A stretch of DNA of 64,000 bases, taken from assembly GCA_003117195.1 (NCBI GenBank), contig BDSI01000073.1:558001-622000 (forward strand). Direction: 5' to 3'. The translations under genes and the position numbers were made by a program. The stretch is from Eudorina sp. 2006-703-Eu-15 (lineage: Eukaryota; Chlorophyta; Chlorophyceae; Chlamydomonadales; Volvocaceae). Of the stretch, positions 30,101 through 44,800 are shown piece by piece (within the stretch, counting starts at the first letter, position 1; each line of letters begins with the position of its first letter). The notes below the pieces were generated by a model. The model saw only the letters and a list, made by a program, of their open reading frames with translations. It was not told where the DNA came from and made no database searches.

Positions 30101-32970
30101 GCTCAATCCCCTCCTCCCCGGCCTCCCTCTCACCCTCCCTGGCGTCCCCTCCCTGCGAATGAACAGGAGACTAACGAGGCCCTCACCACCTCGTCGGCAG
30201 CCAACGCCGCCGCCTTGGCCGCCCTGGCAGCTGAGATAGCCTCCCGATCCAAGGTGGGTGTCGGTCCGGGTGGGTGTGGGGTTAGGGTGTGTGTGTGTGG
30301 TTGGGTGTGGGGTTAGGACAGATGGGTGTATGGTTAGGATGGGTGGGTAGGTACCCGAGTGGTTGCGGGGTTGGAGTAGGTGGGCGGGTGGGTAGGTGGG
30401 CGGGTGGGTAGGTGGGCGGGTGGGTAGGTGGGCGGGTGGGTAGGTGGGCGGGTGGGTAGGTGGGCGAGTGCGGCTGCTGCGCCTTGGGCGCCATCTGAAG
30501 CCTACCAGGAAAGCTGGCCCAGTGGACTGCTTGGGCGCCTGCTGGGTAGCCTTCTGCGCTCACAGTTGCTTCCCCGCGGTCCGGGGAGCCCTCCATCACT
30601 ACCAGGGACTGAGGGGCCCCTCCTTGTATGATGTCTGAGAAGGAATGCAGGACACGCACAGGCGCCCCCTGTGGTCCCCGTGCTTATCCCTGCATACCGT
30701 CATCCCTGCCTGCCTGCCTGCCTGCCTACCTGCCTGACTGACTGCAAGTCTATCCGTGCCTGCCTGCCTGATGATCCGTGCCTACGTGCCTGCCTGACTG
30801 ATTACCCGTGGCTACTTGCTTGCCTGCCTGCCTGCCTGCCTGCCGCGGGACGACAGGACCTGGGCGAGCAGATCCAAGAGGCCAAGGCGGACGCGGAGGA
30901 GGCTGTGGCGGCGCTGGAGGAGGCGGTGGCGGCCGCCAAGAAGGACACGGAGGAGAAATTGGACACCACGCGCACGCGAATAGAGGCGGCCTTCGTGGCG
31001 CTGGGCGCGGAAGTACGACAGTGAGTGGCCGTACATGGATGGGCTGACGGGTTTGCTGGGCGCGCGGTGGGCAGGGGTCCGTTTGTCATTCAGTCAGAAA
31101 ATTAGTCGGTCTGTCGGTCTCGATGCATCCTTCCCTCTCTAGGGTTGAAGGAGTCAAATCCATATCAGTGTTGCCCATCTCAGTGTTGCCCAGTCAAAGG
31201 ATGAGTCAGGGTTGGTGGCAGGTCCTTATGGGTCATGAGGCGCATGCCGTGGGCTTTCAGTGGAGGCGATATCCTTGGTGGTGGCTTGGCAGTCACCTGT
31301 GCCTCAAGCACCCATGCATGCCGTACCAGCTCCGTAACCCCCCCGGGTCGTACCCTCACGCCGTACACCTCTCAGGAACTTGGAGACCCAGCAGACCGAG
31401 GTGAAGAAGGCGCTGGACACGCAGCACGCGGACGTGGCGGCGGCGCTGGGCGCCCAGCGGGAGGACGTCAAGGACATGTTGGAGGAGCAGAAGCAGGCGC
31501 TGGCCAAGGCGGTCGAGGAGCAGAAAGGCGCGCTGGCCAAGGCGGTCGAGGAGCAGAAAGGCGCGCTGGCCAAGGCGGTCGAGGAGCAGAAAGAGGAGGC
31601 GCAGCTGATGCGCAAGGACTTAGGCGAGGCGCTGCAGGTGTGGCTGAGGTCGGGTGGGGTCGGATGGGGGGGTCGGCGTGGAGGGGTAAGAGTGCCGTCG
31701 GAAGGGAGCGCGCGCGGGCCCCCTTTGTCGCCGGGCTAGCTGTGACTTGGCTGGTTTCACTTTGACCCCTTTGCACACACCGCTGAACCCAGCCCCTGGC
31801 CGCCCCTGGCCGCCCCTGGCCGCCCCTGCCCCCTTCAGGCCCAGACGGATGCAGTGGCGGCTGCCCGCAGCGAGATGCACGCCGCGCTTGAGGCCGCTCA
31901 GGCGGAAATCAACGGGTCGTTGGAGGAGCAGAAGGACGCGCTCGCCAAGGCGATGGAGGAGCAGAACGACGCGCTGGCACAGGCGATGGAGGAGCAGATG
32001 GACGCGCTGGCAAAGGCGATGGAGGAGCAGAACGACGCGCTGGCGAAGGCCGTGGGGGAGCAGAAGGACGCGCTGGAGGCGGAGTCCGAGCTGATGCGCA
32101 AGGAGCTCGGGGAGGCACTGCAGGTAAGGGTTTCGGAGCATGTCCTCTTCTAGTGGACAGACCTGCAGTGGATGGATGTTGGGAGGCGTAGCCGGGCTAG
32201 TAGGAGGTGGAGCTGAGGAAGCAGGGATAGATAGGAGGAACGATCGGAGGAATAAAAAACAAAATAAAATCAAAGGGATAGGAGGAACGTCAGCGCGGAA
32301 GGGTGCGGCGGGTGGTCCCCTGCGTGGGTGGATTGGTGGGGAGAGAGAGAGAGTGAGAAAGGGGATGGATGCGTGTATGTCTCGGGCTCCCGCCGTCCTA
32401 CCCGGGTCCACTCCGTCCGCGCGGCGTTGTCGTCATTTGGTGTTCCAACGTTGTGGCAGCACCCCTCCACCCCATCGCACCCGATTTCACATTGTTGACC
32501 TAGGACGTTTTCAGTAAGCAGGGTTATGGCAGCTTGGTCTATGGTGCTTTTATGCGTACTTTGCCTGCCAGATTGCCCAGCCCTGTGCACCGTAAGAATG
32601 TACTGGTTGGACCGCGTGGCCGTGACTGCTTTCCCAGGAGGATCGGAGCCGTGCTACCTGCATAGTGCTCGCTCCGTTGCGTGGTCCCCTTTTGCCGTGT
32701 GTGCCTGGCCTTCTGCTGGTTGCGCTGAACGTGTAGGGGTTTTGTTTGAGTTGGCCCCGTGATGGGCTTTCTAAGGGAAGGCTGGCTTGGTGCCTGACCT
32801 CGTGGCGCGTTTTAGATGGGGCTAGAGGCCCCGGGTGCACGGCACCCTTGTGGTCCCGTGCTGTGTCTCCTCACCCCTCTCCCCCGTATCCGGGGGAAAG
32901 TGCTTCGGCGGTCTCCCGTATGGGGCGGGTTAGCGCCCCCGGCCAGTGTCGGCCCGGCAGATATGTAACG

Positions 32971-33024
<54 letters not shown>

Positions 33025-36000
33025 CGTGTCACACAAACTGGTAAGCATATTGGTATTTGGTTCGGGTCGGGCGGGTCTCTTATCTAAACACACCCCGCTG
33101 GACGCTCCCACCGGCAACCTTGCAGGCCCAGACGGAGGCCGTGGACGCGGCCCGCGGCGAGATGCACGCCGCGCTGGAGGCCGCCCAGTCGGAGATAAAG
33201 GCGGCGCTGGAGGAGCAGCGAGCTGACGTGGACAGGGCGCGCGGCGAGATCAAGGCGGCGCGGGAGGAGGTGGCGGAGGCGCGGCAGGAGCTGGGGGAGA
33301 CGATCGAGGCCACCAAGCAGGAGTTCGAGAAGGGCATCGAGGTGGGCGCGCACAGGCAGGCGATACCGTGGAGGCCCCCCGGGCCTACGGGACGAGAGCG
33401 GCCCGGCCTGCCTGAATGCGAGCAGAACACAGAGGACCCACGGGTCGTCGCCGGATGGGTGCTGCGGAGAGTCTACCGAGCCTGTGGTGAAGCCTAATCA
33501 GGCTTAGGCTCTAGGGAGCAACCGAGCCGCTGGCACCCGCAGGGCCTCCTTTCGACGGCCCGTTGGCAGGGAACCACAGGACGGGTGCTACGGCATGCCA
33601 TGCTCTGCGGAGCTGTACTCCTGTCTTGATGGCATCGCTATGTACCGCACCCCTGTCCTCCTGCAGCAGCCCCATGATGGCAGCAAGACACGCACACGCG
33701 CACACGGCACCTTTCACGTCACGCACTCCTGCTCCGTCTGGCTACGAGCACCGGGTGCCTACCGGCAGCGCGCGCGAGCGCGCGCCGATGTGAGCATGTG
33801 ACCCTGTTCCAGCAAAAATAAAACGCCCGCGGGTCCCCCTGTCCCCCTGCCCACCTTCCCCCATCAGGCCCAGAAGGCCGATATGAAGGCTGCCATCGAG
33901 GAGCTCGTGGTGGTGAGTGGTTGGCAAATGGTGGTTGGTGGTTGGCGGTTGGGGTGTCGGTTGGTAGCTATGGGGTAGCTATGGGCGCGGTATACAGGCA
34001 TGCTCCTCCCCCCTCCCACACATATCTCCCGGGTTGCATTTCTAAACACATATCTCCCTCTTTCTTCCCTTTCCCCTCCTTTCGCCCCCTTACCTCGCTT
34101 CGGCCAATCCCAAGTCTCCAACTCCCACTCCAACCATTCCATTCCCCGCCGCCGCCTCAGGCTCTGGACCAGGAGAAGGCCGCCATGTCTGAGCTGCAGG
34201 CCGCTCAGAAGGCCGAGCTGGCGGCCATCATCGGTCGCGCCCAGGAGCAGATCGACACCTCGCGCGACCAGGTGGCGGCCATGCACGCGGCGCAGCAGGC
34301 GGCCACCGTGGTGCAGCAGGCGGCGCTGGCGGCCAGCGTGCAGAAGCAGCAGGAGGCGCTGGCGGCGCACAAGGAGGAGGTGGAGGGGGCCTTCGAGGAG
34401 GCCCTGGCGCAGATGCAGGTGCGGGGGCGGGGGCGGGGTGGGGGGTGCGGGGTCAGGCGCGGGTGCGGGGCGGCAAGACATCTCCACACGTGCGATGTCA
34501 TTTTGCCAACGTGCCTCGGGTGGGGATGTGGACGTCGCGCTCCGCGCGCAGGAGGACGTCGCGGCGCGCATCGAGAAGGAGCTGGCCGAGTATAAGGCCC
34601 TGGAGGACTTCCGCGCGGAGGTACGGCAGCGGCTGGTGGAGGCGGACAACGCGGCGGCGGCGGGGCGCAAGGAGGCGGAGCGGCGGCTGGACGAGATGGC
34701 GGCGGCGGTGGAGGAGGCGCGCGGGGGCGACGACCGGTTGCGAGAGGAGGTACGGCAGGGCGCGGGGGTACCTGATTGGCGGGGTGCGGGTGGGTTAAAG
34801 CAAGGGCCAAAGGGGCCGGCCCCTTTGGTACGTGGTTTGGGGGCTGGAGCGGCAGTGAGGGGGTCTAAGGTTGTCAGTTGGGTGTTGGGGTGTTGGTGCG
34901 ATGGATCTGTCTGTCAGAGGAGTAGCGCCGGGGGCCAGTGCCTGATTAGGCGCGTGTGGCTGCTGTCGCCGTTGCCCCATTGCCATTGGCCATCACGCGC
35001 CCCGCTCCGCAGCGCGCGGATGGGGGCGTCCCCCAGCCCCCCGCCAGCTCTTTCGGCCCCGTCCTCCCCCTGCCCCGAGTACCGGCTGCTGCTGCGCTGG
35101 ACTCACCACGTCTGTGGCAAGGCGCCGCGTTGCCTTGCTTTGCGTTGCTTCCCTTGGCGTTGCTTTGCTTTACTTCCCATGCTTCGTTTTTGCTCCGCTT
35201 TTCTTTCCTGTGCTATGCGTTTTGCTTGTGTTTATTTAATGACAAACCCGTCCAGAACCGCCCCAGCCGGTATTTGCACGTGTGGACCCACATCATCCCT
35301 CGAGGCCTGTGCCCCTCCCCTCCCCTCCTCCCTTCCCTCCCCTCCGTCCTTACCCTCGCTCCTCCCTCCCCCGCCCCGATCCTCCGCAGCTGCGCACCCA
35401 GATCCAGGACCTGGAGAAGAAGGTGGACGAGCAGACCAAGGTGGTGGACAGACACATCCGGGAGCTGGACGAGCACTCCAAGGCGTTGGACGAGCACGTG
35501 CGTGCGCTGGACGAGCAGGCCGACGCGCTGGACGAGCACGACAAGGCGTTCGAGGAGGCGAACAAGGGGCGGGAGGAGGCGGAGAAGCAGGTCGTGGAGC
35601 TCAAGGGGCGGTTGGACGAGATCTCGAAACGGTTGGACGAGATCTCGACACGGTTGGACGGCAGCAGCCAGGTACGACTTACGGCCGTTGGACGACGATG
35701 ACGGGGTATGTACAGCGCTCCGTCTGCGGCTCTGTTTTCCACTGTCTTGCATCACTTTATTGCTCACCACCGTGAACCCGCGGGCCATGTCTGCCGTAAC
35801 CCGTGCCCTCCACGATGTCCGCCGTGGTATTATTATCCACCCACATGCCCTTCCAAACATAAGCCCTCCATGGCAGCCGCCATCAACCACCATTGTGGCC
35901 CCCATCATGTCCGCCATGACATCTTGCATCATGTCCCATCACAATGGGCATATCAGAGATGAACTAAGACAATCATGGCCGCCGTCTCCCCTGGGTCCCC

Positions 36001-37704
36001 CGGATCTGTAGACCGATGCGCTGAAGCGGGACGTCGATTCCATGAAGCGGGACGTGGACTCCATAAAACAGGACATCGACTCCGTGAATCGGGACGTCGA
36101 GTTTGTCAAGCAGGATGTCGACTCCATAAGGCAGGAGGCGGATGCCGTCAAGCGCGACGTCGACTCCGTCAAGCGCGACGCGGACGCCTCCAAGCGCGAA
36201 TCGGACACCGTACGGGACCGCCTGGACGACTTGTACGACAAGGTGGACGAGCACAGCGCCCATGTGGACGACATGCTGTCCAAGCAGGAGGCACTGCTCA
36301 AGGAGGTGAGGGGTGCCCGGTTGTTGGGAGTTCGAGTTCGTTGGGGTCGTTGGCAGTTGTTGGAGGTTTCCCCGCTGTTCCCTCCCCGCGGGCCCGAAAC
36401 GAGCCCGAAGACAGCGCACCACGCTTGCCCTCCTGCCGTCCCGCCCGGCCGCCCCGCAGACCGTCATCTCCATTGTTTCGCTTCTTCCTGGATCCATGTT
36501 TTTGAATCCACTCTCGTCCCTGTGCCCCTCCCCTACGCCACATCCCAACCCCCTGTTGTGTTGGGTTACCAACATCTTTCCGCTCCCTTCCACACCCTTC
36601 CACTCCCTTCCTTCCCTTCCTTCCTTCTACTCCCTTATCTCATTCCTTCCATTCCTTCCCTCCGTCCTCCTCATATCTCGTCGTCAGATCAAGGACCAGC
36701 CGGCGGGTCCCACCCGGGAGGAGCTGACGGGCGAGGTGACCAAGCTGCTGCAGCCCATCCGCAAGGAGGTCAGCGGCGCAGGGAGAGGCAGGGGGGAGGG
36801 GGGCCGGGTCAGGTCAGGGAGGGGTAGCGAGGGGGCAGCAGGGGCTAGGGAGATAGAGTCGGCTCATGCCCTTATTCCTGCAGGAAGCCCCGGCTGGGTT
36901 GTAACTGACCCGCGGGTCACTACGGGTGCCTTAGCAACGGGTTTCGAGGTTTCGGTCCTACCTGCGCTACCGATCACATGCGTATTGACTACCTTGCGCG
37001 CGACTCATGTTCGAGTCACGACTCGAGTCCTGGGATAGTCCACGTACCGGTTCTTGCCTTCCACGGCGTGTGCCATCTGTCGTACACGTGACTCTTATGC
37101 CGTACATGTCTCCCCCCGTACCCCAGATGGAGGAGCTGCGGAAGGACCGCGAGGACGACGACGTGGTCATGTCGTACGATTTGGACGAGCGGCTGAAGGA
37201 GGAGCGAGCAGAGACGGGCAAGCAGCTCGACGCCATGAAGGCGCAGGTGGGTCTTATCCCCCCGGGGGTGTTGATTGGGGTGGGAATGACGGTTTTTGCG
37301 AACCGTGGGGTCTGTGTGTGTATGTGCTAGCCAGGAAATAAGCCCGCATCAACCAAAATGTGTGGCGCTCTAAGAACGGCCGCCACCAAAAACAACCCCC
37401 ACCATACAAACCTTACCCCCCCCGCCCCTCTCGTGTGTGCTGCTGCTGGTTGTCATTCCTGCCTCGCTTGCGACCCCTCCCTCACTCCCTCCCTCAGCTG
37501 GTCAAGGAGGCGGAGGCCCGGTACAAGGCCGCCGAGCCGGGCATCGTCCGGGCCGCCAAGGAGGAGGCGGTGGTGGACCTGGAGCGCAAGATGCACGGCG
37601 CGCTGGATGTGTCGCTGGACCGCATCCGCAATGAGCTGGCAGAGGACATGAAGCCGCTGCAGGCGGACGTGGAGAGGCTCAAGGCCGCCGGGGGGCGGAA
37701 GTAG
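18133..37704 (+). CDS. Large multi-exon coiled-coil protein
   Basis: Exons: 18133-18387 (tentative start), 18600-18755, 19032-19289, 19851-19988, 20410-20514, 20987-21127, 21356-21504, 22204-22327, 22848-22952, 23521-23667, 24175-24236, 24626-24695, 25070-25183, 25490-25603, 25980-26018, 26272-26412, 26886-26966, 27401-27550, 27759-27889, 28080-28242, 28572-28649, 28959-29462, 30167-30253, 30857-31020, 31376-31637, 31839-32123, 33126-33341, 33868-33912, 34161-34418, 34552-34749, 35390-35671, 36012-36305, 36688-36768, 37127-37246, 37498-37704. This gives about 1907 residues. After a Gly/Pro-rich N-terminal region, nearly all is Ala/Glu/Lys/Arg coiled coil with heptads (DEHxKAL, DVDSxKR) and 11-residue repeats (AKAVEEQKGAL). 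No catalytic or membrane motif is seen. A cytoskeletal, basal-body or flagellar role is only a guess from composition. Of 34 introns, 30 are phase 0 and the other four phase 2. The first exon is the least certain. Confidence 0.85.
24237..24625 (+). other. Likely GC-AG intron
   Basis: The exon ending GCCCTCAG at 24236 is followed by GCAAGT, the consensus of GC-AG introns. The next exon starts after CCCTCAG at 24625. Only this join keeps the frame (phase 2, giving Arg) and links EGAL to DIATASSASLEALQQ. The GT donor three bases downstream would break the frame. Confidence 0.65.
29029..29462 (+). repeat. Ala/Glu-rich internal coding repeat
   Basis: Within the 504-nt exon, segments of the form AAAERAAAEAREAKVAETAAAALEAR recur three to four times with small changes (positions about 29220-29440). 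This gives a long uninterrupted Ala/Glu/Arg helix in the coiled-coil protein and suggests tandem growth of the exon. Confidence 0.75.
31470..31610 (+). repeat. 33-bp coding repeat (11-residue hendecads)
   Basis: Three nearly identical 33-bp units encode GALAKAVEEQK-type repeats. Related units (DALAKAMEEQN) continue in the following exon (31915-32070). Nucleotide-level identity between adjacent units points to recent tandem duplication. Confidence 0.88.
32974..33022. repeat. (CA)n microsatellite in an intron
   Basis: About 24 CA units lie in the 1-kb intron 32124-33125. They directly follow a GC-rich segment (about 32560-32960) with no coding match to the host gene. That arrangement could be a truncated retroelement 3' end with a CA tail, but no reverse transcriptase is present. 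Confidence 0.8.
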
Positions 37705-41840
<4,136 letters not shown>

Positions 41841-44800
41841 TTAGCCGCCGGCACGTCGCGACCTACGACCGCCGCCGCCAGACGGCGGCGGCGGTGCATC
41901 AAAAATGCCCGCCGGCGCGCGGCTATTGCGCGCAGGACTACTCCTGCCGCCTTGCCGTTGACTGCGCTGCTGCTGCTTCTCGGCACCAGCAGCAGCATGC
42001 CCGTACCGCCTGCCAGCGTTACTTCTACCGGAAAGCCGAGGAGGCTCTGTGTGCAGCGGATCATCACCTCCTACCAACGGCACCTTACGGCCTGCTGCTG
42101 CTTTCGCTCCGTCGCCGCCTATCGCGGGAAACTGGCTCGGCTTAGAGGTCACACGCCCGCGCCCGACGGCGTCGTTGCCGGCATCAACAGTCGAGGCTGT
42201 CGGTGCCTTGCTGCTGGCGGCGGCATGCGCTGCCGGTGGGACCCCGCTGGTCGGGTTGGCGGCGGCCTCCTCGGCGGACCCGTTTCGGCTTGCTGCTGGA
42301 CTAACATTAGGGGTGGCATCGACGGCAGAGTCCCCACGACCGCTGCCGCTACCGCCGCCGGCACCGCCGCCCGAAGAAGAAGCAGGAGAGCTTGCGGCAC
42401 CATTAGATGTACTTTGCGTTGGGGCTGGCCCTGCTGCTGGTGCTCCTGCTGCTCCTGCTGCTCCTGCTGCTGCTGGTAGGTTTGGCTTTGTGTCGTCGGG
42501 GTCAAGGGCGGATCCGTTCCTGCGTTTGCCCCTGCTACTCGCGCTGCTTCCGCTGCTGCTTCTGCTGCTTCCACTGCTGCTTTGCCGACTATCGGATGCG
42601 TTGGGCCGCTGATGAGTCTCAATCGCATGCTCAGTCGCCGGACCAAAAACCCCGGCCGCTGCGGTCTCAGCAGGGGTAGCAGGGGCAGCTGCTACTGGAG
42701 TATTATTATTAGCCGGTGATGACGACGGGGTAGCCGAACCATTCGTGCGCGCAGCAGCTGCTGCTGCTGCTGCACCCGCCGACTCCGATTTAGTTGGTCG
42801 AGGAACGGGCGGCGGCGGCGCGGCCTGAGGTGCATTGATGGTAGTGGTGGTGTTGGGTAGTGACAGTGTGTCCAGGGCGGGCGCTGGCACGCCCGGCGGG
42901 GTTGCTGCCATCGCTGCGCTTTGGCTACTAGTGCGTTGAACCGCCGGAGGCGACGAGAGTGTCTGAAGCGATTGGCCCTGGATGTCCTGAACCTCCGTGC
43001 CGCTCCGACGTTTCCTACGGCGTAGCCGAACGACCAGCACCAGCGCCACAGCAGCCAACAGTACGAAACCAACCAGCCCGCCGAAGACGCCACAGACAAT
43101 TGCAACTGTAGTCCGGCGGTTTTGAGAGCTGCTTCCACCACTACTACTGGTTGCTGACGGCAGTCCGCTTGAATCAGACAAAGACAGCACCGCAACTACT
43201 GTTTTGGTTTGCGGTATGGGAGGGGAGGGCGGTTTCGGTGGCGACGGTGGCGGCAAGGGCGGTGATGGCGGAAACGGCGGCGGGGGCCTGGGCGGTCTTG
43301 GAGACGGCGGCGCATGTGGTGGCGACGGAGGTGGTGACGGGGAGGGCGGTAGCGGCGATGGTGGCGGTGGAGGCGGTGGAGGAGGCCGGGGGGGCAACGG
43401 CGGCGGGGCTGGTGGACTGGGCGGTGGACGCGGCGGGGATGGAGGTTTGGGCGGCGCAGGCGGCGGCGGCGGTGGTGCGATGTCGGCAAGTGCGGCTGCG
43501 TCGACCTGCGCCATGACACTTGTGTCACACACCCAGCCCGTGCTTGTATTTACCGCTGACAAATTCGTTTTGGTGTTGTCAAAAATGACCTGCTCGGTCC
43601 CCCACCAATCAAGCATCCGCTTCTGGTATGTGATCCGGACGTTGGGCATCCGTGTGCCGACGGTGAGTGAGGAGCACGTGGCGTTGGGGGAAGTTCCGTA
43701 CAACGCGGCGTTCTGAGTGTAGAGGACGGCGGCGGTGATCCCGGGCTTGACGATGGCGATCTGCGCGTTGACCTGCACCGTGTTCATGAGAGTGTCGGTG
43801 CCGGTGGTGGCGGTGCCGTCCACCGAGCCTGCAGCAGCAGCGATGCATACGCATGCATAAACGTACGGCAATAATCGGCACGGCAACTGTTGCATTTTAA
43901 TTGAAAGCCAAGGAGGAGGATCATGCATAATAAGGCTGTTGCCCTCAATATGCAAGCTACACTTACAACAGCTGCCTGCGTGGACAATATACTGTTTCAA
44001 GTGCATACATATAATATTAAATTAAATACATTAATAACAATTAATAATCAACAACAATAAGGATAATAATGATGATATTTTATTGATAATATTAATAATA
44101 AATATAATAGATAACAATATTACGGTATAACAATATTATAATATTAATTGATAATAATAACATCAATGATTATATTGATAATGTATTGTAACCGTTAATA
44201 ATAGTAATCAACGATTATTGACGTCTTGTGATGAGCGTCTACGTTCTTACCACCGAGGCCACCACCCGCCACGTAGGAATGCACGCCTGTCGAGTTGGAT
44301 GTCGAGTTGAAGGTGGCGTTGTTCGTGCTGTACAGGTCACATTCACCCAAAGTGCCGTACCACTCGGGGTTGACTTGCAGGGTGATGTACGTAGAGATGA
44401 CAGAGAACCTTACGAGGATTTGTACGGGCGTCCACGTGCCGGAGTACAGCAGCTGGTATCCAGCACCTGAATAAGCCTGTGTAATTCCACGGCGTAACAA
44501 TGCATACAGACACGTTGAGGTGTGCACGCATTACGGTAATTTCGGTGTGTAGCAATTATATATCCGGGCCGGCGAATACTGCTCGATCCTAAATGTATTC
44601 GCCAACCCAGAGAGCGGCTATTTTACAACAAGCAGCGGACGGGGAGTTGCCACTGGCTGAATGAAAACGAACGCATCATTAGTTGAGGAGGAGGACGCAA
44701 AAAATATATGCATGCCCGCGCTTGGTCAGGTCACGTAATAATGGGGGCGGCATGCGGTCCAAATAGTCCACATGTGCCTAATGTATGTGCCTACCCGGAA

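Noticed and set aside
34000..35775. 591-codon plus-strand frame overlapping the coiled-coil gene
   Set aside because: It is out of phase with three well-supported exons and reads Arg/Pro/Ser-rich shadow sequence through introns.
43196..43716. Gly-rich or Pro/His-rich frames opposite the Pro-rich spacer
   Set aside because: They are antisense or shifted readings of the Pro-rich segment of the membrane glycoprotein.
41841..44006. Single-exon 721-codon gene
   Set aside because: The first 58 codons of the open frame lie upstream of a strong CTGCTGCAG acceptor at 43829. Phase and sequence continue into the exon at 44476-44251, so the frame is the last exon of a larger gene.
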